A stretch of 64,000 bases of DNA from Halolamina sp. CBA1230 (GTDB lineage Archaea > Halobacteriota > Halobacteria > Halobacteriales > Haloferacaceae), in NCBI RefSeq assembly GCF_002025255.2, contig NZ_CP054587.1, forward strand, positions 1,674,001 through 1,738,000, given 5' to 3'. Position numbers and translations under genes: made by a program. The number at the start of each line of letters is the position of its first letter. The stretch's first letter is position 1. The notes under the pieces were generated by a model. That model did no database searches and had not been told where the DNA came from. It worked only from the letters and a program-made list of their open reading frames with translations. Positions 8,888 to 19,038 of the stretch are shown piece by piece.

Positions 8888-9163
8888 TCAGATCACCCCC
8901 TCCGGGAGGATCGCGAGGATGCGGCGGATCACGATGTAGCCGAAGACGGCGAGTCCGACGGCGATCAGCCACTTGAGCCGGGAGCGCCACGTCGGCGTGA
9001 CGCGGAACGGCGCGGTGAGTTCGACGACGACCAGCAGCCCGATCAGCGAGACGACGAAAAACAGCTCGTAGCTGAGACTCGACAGCAGCGTCAACACGAG
9101 GGCAGCCCCGAGCAGCCACGCGAGCGTCGCCCGGACGAACCGCTGTCGCCGCGCGGTAGCCAT
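8888..9163 (-). CDS. Small two- to three-span membrane protein
   Basis: A 91-residue protein starting MATARRQRFVRATLAWL. It has hydrophobic segments at about 12-30, 32-48 and 66-84, with basic residues at the amino end. It is the first gene of the minus-strand operon with DUF4350 and MoxR, and its stop codon touches the next start codon. A second ATG six codons upstream (9181) is possible. No family is recognised; its position suggests a membrane partner of the MoxR system. Confidence 0.65.
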   Translation of the reverse strand: MATARRQRFVRATLAWLLGAALVLTLLSSLSYELFFVVSLIGLLVVVELTAPFRVTPTWRSRLKWLIAVGLAVFGYIVIRRILAILPEGVI

Positions 9164-9253
9164 GGACGACACGTGGGGCATCGGTGTCTTCAGCGTGTCG
9201 CCTTCGGCCCCGAGTCGGTACGCCTTTGGGTGGGGCCGGGAAGGTTCAGCCGA

Positions 9254-9802
9254 ATGCTCCCGTGGGGTCACGCCGCGGTCGGCTATCTCGGCTACCGGTT
9301 GTACACGTTCCTCCGCCATCGGCGCCCACCAGCTGGCAGCACCGTGCTCGCACTCGCGATCGGCACGCAGTTCCCGGACCTCATCGACAAACCGCTCTCG
9401 TGGACGTTCGGCGTGCTCCCCTCTGGGCGGAGTCTCGGACACTCGCTGCTGGTGTTCGCCGTCGTTGCGGCGGTTCTCTTCGCAGTCGCCCGTGACCGCT
9501 CAGCGCGAACGCAAACGGCGCTGTTCGCGTTCGGGTTCGGCTGGGTCAGTCACATGTTCTCGGACGGCTACACCGTGCTGTTGGGGCGAGACACCTGTGT
9601 GAACTACCTCCTCTGGCCGCTGGCTGCCTGTCCGTACAGCGAGAGCGGCCGCTCGATCATCCCGTTCCTGCTGAACGTGGAGTTCACGGGGACGACCCAG
9701 ATCGGTGTCGGGCTCGCGGTCGTCGCCGGCATCGTCTGGCTGCTCGACGGCGCGCCTGGGGTGTGGCTCCTGCTTCGTCGCGGGCGGGATCAGCTGAGAT
9801 AG
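9254..9802 (+). CDS. Membrane-bound metal-dependent hydrolase (YdjM/DUF457 type)
   Basis: A 182-residue polytopic protein. The conserved His/Asp motifs of the YdjM-like family are visible: LPWGHAAVGYLGY near the start, GTQFPDLIDKP (about residues 38-48), GRSLGHSLL (about 57) and GWVSHMFSDGYT (about 97). These form a metal site inside a four-to-five-helix membrane bundle. The start at 9254 (ATG) puts the first His motif at the amino end, as usual for the family. It stands alone, divergent from the small membrane gene 8888-9163. Confidence 0.85.
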   Translation: MLPWGHAAVGYLGYRLYTFLRHRRPPAGSTVLALAIGTQFPDLIDKPLSWTFGVLPSGRSLGHSLLVFAVVAAVLFAVARDRSARTQTALFAFGFGWVSHMFSDGYTVLLGRDTCVNYLLWPLAACPYSESGRSIIPFLLNVEFTGTTQIGVGLAVVAGIVWLLDGAPGVWLLLRRGRDQLR

Positions 9803-9998
9803 CGTGGAAACGACCGCCTAACGAGGCGTGTGCGCCACCGATGGCGAGTATGGCGCGACATTTCCCGGCCGAACGGGACGGCTGCTACTACGGGCGTGTC
9901 GTGGACTGCTGCTGGCTCTGCTACCTCCGGCTGGTGTGGGCCGCGCTCAGTGCGCGGGTGCGACTGGGGGAGTCGTGAAGGGGCGGACTCCCGACGTG

Positions 9999-11243
9999 TC
10001 ACCGAAGGCCGTCAACCGGTGAGAGCCGGGAGACCTGCCACCCGGCGACAGCGGCGCCGATGAGGCTGATCGGGACGGCAACCGCGACGCCGGCGCCGAG
10101 GACCCACGTCGGCGTCCGAACCACGTTCTCGAAGCCGACGATCGAGGCGGCGACGGCGTCAAGCCCCATTCCCAGTGGGATCGTTGCGGCGACGCCGAGG
10201 AGCCCGCCGACGACGCCGAGGAACACCGCCTGAACGACCACGACGCCAACGAGTGTCCGCGTCCGGGAGCCCAACGCTTTGAGAGCGGCCAGTTCGCGGC
10301 GCTGCTGGTACACCACCGACACCATCAGGTTCGCCGTGAGCGTGATACCCGCGAGCACCGCGAGGACCACGAGACTCCCGCCGCTGGCGAGGACGACCGC
10401 CTGTCGCTCCAGCGTCGCCTCCAACTGTTCACGGTTGGTTCGGACCTCGTACTCCGGGTGCTCGCGTTCGATCTCGCGAGCGACTGCGTCGGGATCAGCG
10501 CCGTCGACGAGATCGACCGTGATCAGCGATGCGCGATCCGTTGCGGTCGTTCCAGTCACTTCCTGCAGTTCGCTGAGGTGCAGCGTCACTGTCGCCGTGC
10601 CGAGGAACCGCGAGAACGTCGGCGAGATGCCGACAACGGTGAACTCGTTGGCCCGCGCATTGGAAATGGTGCCGCCGATATGGAGCGTATCACCCACGGA
10701 GACGTTGAACATCGCGGCCGTCCGCTGGTCGATGATCACCTCGTGGGTCATCGGCCCGGTATAGTTCCCGTCCGCGTAGTGGATATCCTTGTGTTGGAAC
10801 TGCTGGCCTTCGGTGACCTGCACGCTGCCACCGCGAGCGGGTGCGCCGGTACCCACGAGCGTCTCCCAGTTCTCCTCGTCAGTGCTCACGTACACCGTCT
10901 GGAACGCCATGGGGACGGCTGTCTTGACGTCCTCACGGGACTCGATGGCCGCGCTGAGTTCGTGGGCATTGACGACAGTGTTCTCGAACCCGCCGACGGT
11001 CCCGGGCGCGAGTTTGATCGGGCCACCCGTGACCCAGAGGTCGCGGCCGGACGCGTCGAACTGCTCCTCGCCGGTTTCGACGACACCGATTCCGACGCCA
11101 CCGAGCAGCGTGGTCGCGAGCACCGCCAGCGTGATCCCCAAGACGGAGAGGACGGTTCGAGTCCGGTCGTGACGAAGTTGGGCGAACGCGATGCCGATGA
11201 CGGCACGAACGCGGGCGAGTGCACCGCGGATCCGGCCCGTCAT
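9999..11243 (-). CDS. FtsX-like ABC transporter permease (MacB type), second permease
   Basis: A 414-residue permease with one membrane segment near the amino end (about 27-50), a large extracytoplasmic MacB periplasmic-core-like domain (50-270) and three carboxy-terminal segments (about 285-310, 335-365, 375-400). The sequence QRRELAALKALGSRTRT is the FtsX cytoplasmic loop. The start at 11243 (MTGRIRG) overlaps the stop of the first permease by 4 bases. With the ATPase at 12447-13190 it should form a heteromeric exporter or mechanotransmission complex. Confidence 0.88.
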   Translation of the reverse strand: MTGRIRGALARVRAVIGIAFAQLRHDRTRTVLSVLGITLAVLATTLLGGVGIGVVETGEEQFDASGRDLWVTGGPIKLAPGTVGGFENTVVNAHELSAAIESREDVKTAVPMAFQTVYVSTDEENWETLVGTGAPARGGSVQVTEGQQFQHKDIHYADGNYTGPMTHEVIIDQRTAAMFNVSVGDTLHIGGTISNARANEFTVVGISPTFSRFLGTATVTLHLSELQEVTGTTATDRASLITVDLVDGADPDAVAREIEREHPEYEVRTNREQLEATLERQAVVLASGGSLVVLAVLAGITLTANLMVSVVYQQRRELAALKALGSRTRTLVGVVVVQAVFLGVVGGLLGVAATIPLGMGLDAVAASIVGFENVVRTPTWVLGAGVAVAVPISLIGAAVAGWQVSRLSPVDGLR

Positions 11244-12454
11244 TGATCGAGCACCTCGACGATGTTCGTCCGCCGAGCCAGCCACGCCGGGTACGGGGAG
11301 GCGAGCAGGCCGATTCCGATCGCCACCAGCGGGCCGTACGCGAGGAGCAGTGGGTGGAACGTGGCGACGTTGCCGACGCCGAGGTACGCGGTACTGGCCC
11401 AGTTGATGCCGAAGATGCCGCCGACGCCGAGCAGCGTCCCCGCGATGCCGCCGAGGCCGGCGATCGTCACCACCTGCGACAGGACGAGGATGGTCTGTGA
11501 GCGGCGAGAGAACCCCATCGCGCCCTGGGCGGCGATCGTGGCCCGGTTGGCGATCACGTCCAGTCCCGTCAGCGTCGCGACGAACAGTGCGCCGATGCTC
11601 ACCGCCGTCAGGAACGCCGCGACCGCGACCGCGAGCGGGAGGCTCGTCGTCGAAAGGCTGGCGCCGCCGACGCCCGAGCGGGTCAACACGTCCGTCCGTG
11701 GGTAGATTCCGGTCAGTTCGCGCTCGACTGACGGGTCGTTCGTGCTCACGAGGATCTGGTCCGCCTGATCGCCCGAAGCAGTCCCGGTGATCGTCTGGAG
11801 TTCGCTCAGGTGGACGAGCATCACCGGGACGGGGCCGAGCCCGGTTCCGATATCCGCCTCCGCCACGTCGACGGCACGGAAGGAGTGATCGGTACTCGAG
11901 GCGTTCAGGGTGGTCCCAGTGTCGGCACCCAGCACGTCTGCGGCTGCGGAACTGAGCACTGCCTCGCCAGTCCACGAGCCGTTGTACGTGCCGTTGTCGT
12001 AATGCGGGTCACCCGTTGTGAGTGCAGTCGTCGGGAGGCCGATCACGTGCTGGTCGTCCTCGGGCGGGATCACGCCAGCCGCGAGCACGTACTCCGAACT
12101 GTTCCCGGCGGTGACTTGCAGGATCTGGAGTTGGATCGGCGTCGCGTACGTCACACGGTCGTCCGCCTCGATCTCGTGGGTTGTCTGATGGACGGCGCCA
12201 AGTCGTGGCCCCTCGACCGAGACGGCGATGCTCGAAGCGGAGCCGCCCTCGGGGACGATCCAGTAGTCGACGTCGTCACCCTGAACTGTCGACCCGGAGG
12301 CGAGCCCAACCGCGACGCTGGTCACGCTCACCATGAGGGCGACGGCGAGGGCGACGCCGAGTAGCGTCATCACGAGCCGCCGTGCCTCTGCAGTTCGGAA
12401 CCGGCCGAGCGTCTGGACGACTCCGAGTTTGCAGAGGGCGAGCGCCCTACGCAT
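11240..12454 (-). CDS. FtsX-like ABC transporter permease (MacB type), first permease
   Basis: A 404-residue permease with the same layout as its downstream neighbour: one amino-terminal membrane segment (about 27-52), an extracytoplasmic domain (to about 275), and three carboxy-terminal segments. The sequence NRATIAAQGAMGFSRRS marks the cytoplasmic FtsX loop. It overlaps the ATPase gene upstream by 8 bases and the second permease downstream by 4, so the three genes form a coupled operon on the minus strand. The substrate is unknown. Confidence 0.88.
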   Translation of the reverse strand: MRRALALCKLGVVQTLGRFRTAEARRLVMTLLGVALAVALMVSVTSVAVGLASGSTVQGDDVDYWIVPEGGSASSIAVSVEGPRLGAVHQTTHEIEADDRVTYATPIQLQILQVTAGNSSEYVLAAGVIPPEDDQHVIGLPTTALTTGDPHYDNGTYNGSWTGEAVLSSAAADVLGADTGTTLNASSTDHSFRAVDVAEADIGTGLGPVPVMLVHLSELQTITGTASGDQADQILVSTNDPSVERELTGIYPRTDVLTRSGVGGASLSTTSLPLAVAVAAFLTAVSIGALFVATLTGLDVIANRATIAAQGAMGFSRRSQTILVLSQVVTIAGLGGIAGTLLGVGGIFGINWASTAYLGVGNVATFHPLLLAYGPLVAIGIGLLASPYPAWLARRTNIVEVLDQ

Positions 12455-13190
12455 CGTTCACGACGTGGCCATCACGGAGGCGGATCGTTCGGTCGACGCG
12501 GTCGAGGACCGCCTGATCGTGGGAGGCGACGATCACTGCTCGATCTTCCGCGACGTCCGCCAGGAGGTCGAGCACGTTCGCTCCTGCTTCGGAGTCGAGT
12601 TCGCCAGTCGGCTCGTCGGCGATCAACAGGTCGGGTTCGCCGGCAAGGGCTCGTGCGACGGCGACTCGTTGCTGTTCCCCGCCACTCAGTTCTGCCGGGC
12701 GATGGGTCAGCCGGTCGCCCAGCCCGACCCGGTGGAGCAGGAGTTCGGCGCGCTCCTGCCGATCACGTTTCCCGATACCCCACTCGATGAACGGGAGGGC
12801 GACGTTCTGCTGGGCGGTGAGCGCCGGGAGGAGGTGGAACCGCTGGAACACGATCCCGATGTGGTCACGCCGCAGTCGGCTCCGGGTACGCTCGCTCAGC
12901 GTGGCTGTGTTCGTCCCGCCGATCTCGACACGGCCACTGGTCGGCGTGTCGAGCGCGGCGAGCAGGTGGAGAAGCGTCGATTTCCCGCTCCCGCTGGGGC
13001 CGGCGATCCCGACGAGTTCTCCCCGGGAGATGCCGACCGACACGCCGTCGAGCGCAGTGACGACGGTTGCATCGCTCCCTCGCCGCAGGAGCCCACCCCC
13101 GTTGCCACGGGTGTAGGTGCGGCTGACAGCCTCCGCATGCACGACGGGCGTGTCCCGCTGCTCGGTCACATCGGGTTCGATACTGCTCAT
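12447..13190 (-). CDS. ABC transporter ATP-binding protein (LolD/MacB type)
   Basis: A 247-residue ATPase. It has a Walker A motif GPSGSGKST (about residues 61-69), a Q-loop, the signature LSGGEQQRVAVARAL (about 163) and a Walker B motif LLIADEPTGELD (about 187), with the GELD ending typical of LolD/MacB/FtsE proteins. The next gene, 13251-15623, is in the same direction just upstream and encodes a large surface protein. That is a possible partner or cargo, but no functional link is shown by the sequence. Confidence 0.93.
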   Translation of the reverse strand: MSSIEPDVTEQRDTPVVHAEAVSRTYTRGNGGGLLRRGSDATVVTALDGVSVGISRGELVGIAGPSGSGKSTLLHLLAALDTPTSGRVEIGGTNTATLSERTRSRLRRDHIGIVFQRFHLLPALTAQQNVALPFIEWGIGKRDRQERAELLLHRVGLGDRLTHRPAELSGGEQQRVAVARALAGEPDLLIADEPTGELDSEAGANVLDLLADVAEDRAVIVASHDQAVLDRVDRTIRLRDGHVVNDA

Positions 13191-13250
13191 AGATCGCGCC
13201 AGTGGTCAATCATTATCGGCAAGGTGGAAAGCGCCGCGGGGAGGGGTGCG

Positions 13251-15623
13251 CTATCGGTAGTCGTCCAAGTCGATGTCGTCACGGAACTGGAAGTACACAC
13301 CAGTCCCGAGGATGACCAGAACGGCGAGGATGAGCGCGATCATCCCGATCCCGGGTCCACCGCCACCTGGCCCTGCCGGGGTGGCGGTCGCCGTGTCGGT
13401 CGGCGTCTCCGTCCCGTCGGCTGGCGTCGGCGTCGCCGTCTCCTCGGTTGGCGTCGCCGTCTCGGTTGCCTGCTGTTGGCTCTCGAAGCCGATCGCGAAG
13501 GCACTGAAGCCGGGCGAGCGGGCGCGGAACTCGTTGCCGCCGACGTGGGTCGTCTCGAGCGTCGTCCACCCGTCGTCAACGTAGCGGAACAGCTGCACGT
13601 CGTCGGGTGAACGGTCACCCAGCTGCTCTTCGGAGAGCGTGAACGTGAAGCTGGCCTGCTCGATCTCGTCCGCGCTGATCCCGATCGCGTCAGCGGTGAA
13701 GTAGCTCACCGCCGTTCCCTGTGAGGAGTCGAGCGCCGGCGCTCCCGACGGCGCGTTCGCCTGCGGTTCCGTGAACTCGACGCGGAAGTTGCTCTCGCTG
13801 AACCGCGTCGTGAGTTCGAGGGCGGTCACAGCCGCGCTCTCGGACGCCACGCTGGGCACCTGGACACTGAGGGGGGTCCCACCGCTCGTGCTGCGGAAGT
13901 TGACCGTCGCGCCGGTGTTCGTGGCAACACTGTTCGCGTCGCCACCCTCGTCACCGCCCCCGCCCCCTCCCCCGCCACCACCGCCTGCGGGCGGGTCGTC
14001 GCCATCATCCGGTTCAGTTTCGATGACGAAATCCAGGGTGTCCCGGAGGTACGTCTCGGTATCCGTCGACGCCTTGGTGACTTCGGCCGTGTAGTTCCCT
14101 GCCTCGGTCGGCCGGATCACGGCCTGGCCGCTGGCGTTGGTCGTCGCCGTCTGGTTGCCCAGCGTGATTTCGGCGTCCGCGACCGGGTCACTGGCACCCG
14201 TTACCGAGAACCCGATCGCCTGCCCGACGGTCACCTCGGTCCGGTTGGCCGTGAGGTTGAGCTGGATCTCTTCGGGCTCGGGGTCGACGCCGGGCTCGGT
14301 CACGTTGCCGATGGTCACTTCGCCTTTCTCCGTGCTGAACTCGTCGGAGTCGTTCGTCGTGGCGACGTAGACGTACGTGTAGTTGCCCGCAGTCCAGGTG
14401 GCCGACGTCCCCACGTCGATCTCGGTCGCGTTGCCCTCGGTGAGGGCAGTCGAGACGGAGGCGTTCAGTACCACGTCGCCGGACGAGATCGTCTCGGGTA
14501 CCTCCTGCCCGCTCTCGTTCGCGATGAACTCGATCAGTCCCGGGAGGGAGACGGTTCGCTGCTCGGTGCGGTTCGCGAGGGTGACCCCCATGACGTCCGT
14601 CCCAGCCTCAAGCCGCGCAACGCCATCGATGGCGTCGATAGTGTGGTCGATACTGATGTTGTCGCTACTGGCGTTCGCGTCAAAGCCGTTCTCGAGCAGG
14701 GTGTCCAGATCACCCTTGACGTTGATTGTTGTCGTCTGGTCAGCAAGGACGGACTCATTGAACAGCATCACTGCATGACTTGTCTGCTCGTCAGCAAGGT
14801 TAGATTGCAGATCAAAGGTGACGTTCTCACCTGGGTCGACGTCCGAGTTGAGCTGTGTTGCGCTCGCGGTCCCGGCCTGTACCGGGGCGGCGTCGACGCC
14901 GAGTACGCGAGTGTCGTTCATGAGCGAGATGTTCCCGTTCGTCTCGCTAACAGCCTTCCCCCCCGACTCCGACGTGACGAGCATGAACGCGTAGGTCCCC
15001 GACTCGCTCGGTTCGAACTCGGTCGTGACGGCGCCGTCCTCGATAGATTCGTTATCAGCGACCGTGAACGTGAAGTTCCGGTTCACCTGCGAGATCGTAC
15101 GGTTCTGAGCCAGGAGTCGCTCCAGCGCCTCGGGAGCGGTGAGGCTTCCCGCCTCATCGATCGCCGACTCGTTCAGGTTCGAGGTGTCGGGGTCGTCGCT
15201 GACGCGCGCGGCGACGAGCTGTGCGGTCTGTCCGTCGAACTGCTTCGTTCCCGCACCAGTTCTGTCCTTGAACGCAAGCGAGATGGTTGAGCCAGTCTCG
15301 AACACGCCGAGCGTCTGCTTGTTGAGGGGGAACGACCCCGTCTCGTTCGTGTATATTTGCGTGTTCGGCCCCTCGATCGTGGTCACCGCGTTCGTCGTGT
15401 CGACACGGAGTGGAATTGCGGCCCGTTCCCAAACAGAGACGTTCTGTGAGGCGTTCAGGAACGAGTCAGTCGATACGAAATCATCGGCGGTCGACGTGTT
15501 GAGCGCGGGGGTCTGGCCGCCAACAGAGGCCCCGACACCCGCCACGATCCCGGGTAACGTGGCGGAAAGCACTAGTAGCACTGCGGCTACCAGCGCAGAT
15601 GTTTCAGCGAAGCGATGTGGCAT
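13251..15623 (-). CDS. Surface protein with PGF-pre-PGF domain
   Basis: A 790-residue secreted protein. It has an amino-terminal signal peptide (MPHRFAETS start, hydrophobic to about 37), many N-x-S/T sequons, a beta-rich BGN-like body, and a poly-Gly stretch of eleven residues at about 555. Then follows a PGF-pre-PGF-like domain (about 570-725, ending W-TTLETTHVGGNEFRARSPGFSAFAIG). A Thr-rich spacer and a carboxy-terminal membrane segment with a short charged tail close the protein. It is probably attached to the S-layer side of the membrane. Start 15623 was chosen over upstream codons because it begins directly before the signal peptide. Confidence 0.83.
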   Translation of the reverse strand: MPHRFAETSALVAAVLLVLSATLPGIVAGVGASVGGQTPALNTSTADDFVSTDSFLNASQNVSVWERAAIPLRVDTTNAVTTIEGPNTQIYTNETGSFPLNKQTLGVFETGSTISLAFKDRTGAGTKQFDGQTAQLVAARVSDDPDTSNLNESAIDEAGSLTAPEALERLLAQNRTISQVNRNFTFTVADNESIEDGAVTTEFEPSESGTYAFMLVTSESGGKAVSETNGNISLMNDTRVLGVDAAPVQAGTASATQLNSDVDPGENVTFDLQSNLADEQTSHAVMLFNESVLADQTTTINVKGDLDTLLENGFDANASSDNISIDHTIDAIDGVARLEAGTDVMGVTLANRTEQRTVSLPGLIEFIANESGQEVPETISSGDVVLNASVSTALTEGNATEIDVGTSATWTAGNYTYVYVATTNDSDEFSTEKGEVTIGNVTEPGVDPEPEEIQLNLTANRTEVTVGQAIGFSVTGASDPVADAEITLGNQTATTNASGQAVIRPTEAGNYTAEVTKASTDTETYLRDTLDFVIETEPDDGDDPPAGGGGGGGGGGGDEGGDANSVATNTGATVNFRSTSGGTPLSVQVPSVASESAAVTALELTTRFSESNFRVEFTEPQANAPSGAPALDSSQGTAVSYFTADAIGISADEIEQASFTFTLSEEQLGDRSPDDVQLFRYVDDGWTTLETTHVGGNEFRARSPGFSAFAIGFESQQQATETATPTEETATPTPADGTETPTDTATATPAGPGGGGPGIGMIALILAVLVILGTGVYFQFRDDIDLDDYR

Positions 15624-15798
15624 TCTATCCAAACGAGGGGAGCAACGGAGCAAAAATGTTACGCTGAATATACCACTTCGAATTAGGCCGTTCCTTCGGG
15701 ATTCGCTCGCTTCGGTCCACTCGAAGTAGCAACTAATTAACCGGACTGGCCAGTGTGCGTCGGCAACAATATATGTCGGCCGGTAAGCTACTTAGGTA

Positions 15799-16806
15799 AT
15801 GACTCGGTACGCCGCCGGAGTCGGTGTCCTCCTCTGTTGTACAGTGCTACTCGTCGGCGGGATCGCCGCTGCCGACGCTGCCTACGACATCGAGATCGCG
15901 GGTAGCGTCGATACGCCCGATGAGACGGTGACGCTCGAAGGGGAGGAGTACACGGTCTCCGCGATCGGCGTCACCGATCCCGGTGAACCGATCGAGGCGT
16001 CGATCACCGCACCCGACGACGCGTCCTACGACGTGTATCTCTATAACGAGGACCGACAGACCGAAGACACGGTATACGACGCCAGCGCGACGGTGACGTT
16101 CGACGGCGACTACACCGCAGGGTCGTACCTCGTCGCGGTCTGGGTCGACGGCAGCGTGCGTGCAGTCCACCCTGTCGTTGTGCGTTCGTACGAGGTGAGC
16201 GTCGACGGCCCGACCGAGGTCGAACCCGGTAGCGAAGCCGAGTTCGTCGTGAACGTGGCGAACGTTGCGGGGACCCCGGAGAACCTCGATTCGGTCCAAG
16301 TCGTCGTGAGCAACGACGGCGACAACGAGGTGCTAACGGCGAGTGAGAACGGGAACGGGCAGTACACCGCGACGACGACGCTCTCGGAGGCGGGCGAGTA
16401 TCTCGTGTACGGGAACGTCCGGGGCGAGGAAACCGCCGAGGGACAGAAGGAACTCCTCGGCGTGAGTCAGTCGACGACGGTGAGCGTCGAGGAGTCGACA
16501 CCCACCCCGACGAGCACCGCGACGGGCGGCAGTGGGAACGAGCCGACTGACGACGGAACGGCGACGGCCACCGCCACGACAACCTCGACTGGGACGGCGA
16601 CCGCGACGGCGACTGCCACCACGACGCCGGCATCGGCGACGGCGTCGGCAGCCCCGGCGACGGAGACGGCGACCTCGACGGCCACACCGAGTAACGTCGT
16701 CACGCCGAACGAGGAGTCCTCGACCACCGAGACGACCGGGCGCCTCTCCGTGCTGATCCCGGTGCTCGCGCTGCTCGGGTTCGGGCTGGTCACGCGGCGA
16801 CGCTGA
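15799..16806 (+). CDS. Secreted surface protein with Thr-rich stalk
   Basis: A 335-residue protein with an amino-terminal signal peptide (cut near ADAAYD, residue 27), two Ig-like beta domains (about 30-130 and 132-230), and a long Thr/Ala/Pro/Ser stalk (about 230-310) likely to be O-glycosylated. It ends in a carboxy-terminal membrane segment (LIPVLALLGFGLV) and RRR. The layout matches haloarchaeal cell-surface glycoproteins. It is divergent from the PGF-pre-PGF gene and is followed after 46 bases by the DUF4129 protein. Confidence 0.78.
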   Translation: MTRYAAGVGVLLCCTVLLVGGIAAADAAYDIEIAGSVDTPDETVTLEGEEYTVSAIGVTDPGEPIEASITAPDDASYDVYLYNEDRQTEDTVYDASATVTFDGDYTAGSYLVAVWVDGSVRAVHPVVVRSYEVSVDGPTEVEPGSEAEFVVNVANVAGTPENLDSVQVVVSNDGDNEVLTASENGNGQYTATTTLSEAGEYLVYGNVRGEETAEGQKELLGVSQSTTVSVEESTPTPTSTATGGSGNEPTDDGTATATATTTSTGTATATATATTTPASATASAAPATETATSTATPSNVVTPNEESSTTETTGRLSVLIPVLALLGFGLVTRRR

Positions 16807-16852
16807 CGCCGGATGGAACACACATATATGCGGTCGTGAACATCCCGCAACT

Positions 16853-18979
16853 GTGCGATTCTCCGACCCCGGGCGACTGCTGCTCGTGCTCGTCGCCCTG
16901 CTGTGTCTGACACAGGGCGCCGCCGGGATCGGTATCAATCCCGAGGCGGATGGGGCCGGTGTCGGAACCGCAAGCGTCGGCGCCGACACCGCACTCCAGA
17001 CCACGCCGAACAACACGACCGTCCAGCAGGAGAACCCGGACGACGTCGGCGAATCAGGGGATACTGCAGCCCTGCAGTCGTATCTCGTCCAATCACTTGC
17101 AGATCGGTTGGGGGAGAGCTCGATCCGGATCAGTGCGGGCCAGTACGAGCAAGGCCGAGCACTCCTCGGCGACGAGTACGACAGTACGCTGGAGAAGTAC
17201 GTCGACGTCGAAGGCGAGACCGACAGCGCCGCAGCGTTCGACCAGGCTGCCGAGAGCCAACGCGAATTAGGAACAACTGCACAGGAGTACAACGAGACCT
17301 ACCGGGAGTACCAACAGGCGCGGGAAAACGGGAACGAGGCGCGTGCACGTGAGTTAGCCCGTGAGTTGGGCCGCCTTGCCGGGGACGCGAACGAATCCGC
17401 GCGCCGCCTCACAGCGTCGTACACGCGGATCGAGAACACGACGGGGGCCAATCTATCGGCAGCGCAGCAGCGGGCGCTGAACGTCTCCGAAGAGATCTCC
17501 CAACAGCAGCAGACAGTCATCACCGAAACGTTCGTCGCGACACGTCTCTCGGTCGGGACGGATGCCGACAGGGTGTCGTTCGCGGCCCCCGCGACCGTCA
17601 CCGGCCAACTCACGCTGGCAAACGGGTCGGCAGTCCGGAACGAGACGGTGGCGATCCGAATCGGCGATCGCGTCGAGTCAGTGCGGACGGGTCAGAACGG
17701 GACGTTCACGGTCGAGTACCGGCCCGTCTCAGTCCAGAACGGGACGGACACACTGCCGGTCGCCTATCAGCCCGCTCCGGAGTCGCCGTATCTCGGCTCG
17801 AACGCGTCAGTGGACGTCACCGTCACCCAGACGACTGCCACCCTCACGGTGGACAGTCGTTCGGCGACCGCGAGCTTCGGTGACGAGGTGGCAGTCTCGG
17901 GGCAAGCCGCCGTCGACGGGACGCCAGTGCCCGGCGCCCGCGTTCGGGTCACCGTCGACGGTGTCACCCTCGGAACCGTCACGACGGGGAGCAACGGTAG
18001 CTACGCGGTCGTGAGCGACCTTCCCGCGTCCGTTGCGAGCGGGGAGACCGACGTGGAAGCGGTGATCGTGCCGTCGGACAGGGCCGTTCGCTCGGCCGTG
18101 GCGTCGACGCCCCTCCGTGTCGAGTCGACCGAGACCGCGCTTTCGGTGAACGCATCACGAGCGACTGATGGGCGCGTCCGGCTCACGGGGCAGTTGACAA
18201 CGACCGAAGGGGCTCCCGTTGCAGGGGAGACGATCGAACTCCGGATCGAGGGGACGACTGTCGCCACAGTCGAGACCGACTCAGCCGGCGCGTTCGAGCA
18301 GCTGGTGACGCCGCAGGACGGGCTCGACGGAGTGGTGTCGGTAGAGGCGATCTACGACGCCCCATCGAGCAACCTTGCGGGGGCGACCGCAGAGACGAGT
18401 GTGGATCTGGATGCACCGCCTGCTGATCGTGAGAGTGCGCCCGGCGAGGAGGGAACCGAATCCGGCGCAGACAGCGACGGTCGTGATGATGGCCCATTAT
18501 CTCGTGGAGCCGGTCCACTGTCGCTGGAACTCCTTGCTGGCGGTGGCGCCCTGGTGCTCTCGGTGCTCGTGATCGCCTGGGTCATTCGGCGCGATGGGGA
18601 GCGCGGCCCCACCAATCAGCCACAGTCGCCAGGAACATCGACGACGCCTACCTCGGACAGCACCGATAACGGGGGCACAATGGTGGATCACGCCGCTGCA
18701 CTGCGTGAGGACGGGGAGTCCGACGCCGCGATCCGGGCGCTCTACAACGCCGTGCGACGATCGCTCAGTGTCGGTGATGAAACACAGACCCACTGGGAGT
18801 TCTACACCACCGCGAGTGAGCGGCTGCAGCCAGACACGACAGAGACGCTCGAACGACTCACCCAAGCGTACGAGCGAGTGGTCTACAGTCCGGACGAACT
18901 GGACAAGGAACAGGCTGATGCCCTGCTGGACGACACCGCAGCATTGCTCGACGAGGGCGACGGCGAGTCGGCGTCGTAG
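16853..18979 (+). CDS. Large surface protein with carboxy-terminal DUF4129 domain
   Basis: A 708-residue protein starting at GTG 16853; a TATA-like ACATATATG lies about 30 bases upstream. It has a signal peptide (1-24) and a helical, coiled-coil extracellular part (about 70-230). Three repeated beta-sandwich (carboxypeptidase-regulatory-like) domains follow, each with a G-x-F-x-x-x or G-S-Y turn (235-520), then a membrane segment (about 558-580). The cytoplasmic end is DUF4129-like (DHAAALREDGESDAAIRALY, then YERVVYSPDEL). DUF4129 proteins are typical members of MoxR/DUF58 clusters, linking this gene to those at 1.8-9 kb. Confidence 0.8.
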   Translation: MRFSDPGRLLLVLVALLCLTQGAAGIGINPEADGAGVGTASVGADTALQTTPNNTTVQQENPDDVGESGDTAALQSYLVQSLADRLGESSIRISAGQYEQGRALLGDEYDSTLEKYVDVEGETDSAAAFDQAAESQRELGTTAQEYNETYREYQQARENGNEARARELARELGRLAGDANESARRLTASYTRIENTTGANLSAAQQRALNVSEEISQQQQTVITETFVATRLSVGTDADRVSFAAPATVTGQLTLANGSAVRNETVAIRIGDRVESVRTGQNGTFTVEYRPVSVQNGTDTLPVAYQPAPESPYLGSNASVDVTVTQTTATLTVDSRSATASFGDEVAVSGQAAVDGTPVPGARVRVTVDGVTLGTVTTGSNGSYAVVSDLPASVASGETDVEAVIVPSDRAVRSAVASTPLRVESTETALSVNASRATDGRVRLTGQLTTTEGAPVAGETIELRIEGTTVATVETDSAGAFEQLVTPQDGLDGVVSVEAIYDAPSSNLAGATAETSVDLDAPPADRESAPGEEGTESGADSDGRDDGPLSRGAGPLSLELLAGGGALVLSVLVIAWVIRRDGERGPTNQPQSPGTSTTPTSDSTDNGGTMVDHAAALREDGESDAAIRALYNAVRRSLSVGDETQTHWEFYTTASERLQPDTTETLERLTQAYERVVYSPDELDKEQADALLDDTAALLDEGDGESAS

Positions 18980-19038
18980 GCGTCCGGGCCTGGCGGTGGA
19001 CCGACTGGTTTTTCCGCACTGCGCAACCTCGGGCAGAT

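Noticed and set aside
9841-9978. 45-codon Cys-containing frame (GCYYGR, CCWLCY)
   Set aside because: Cys spacing does not form a clean zinc site, no promoter-like signal or coupled gene; probably chance.
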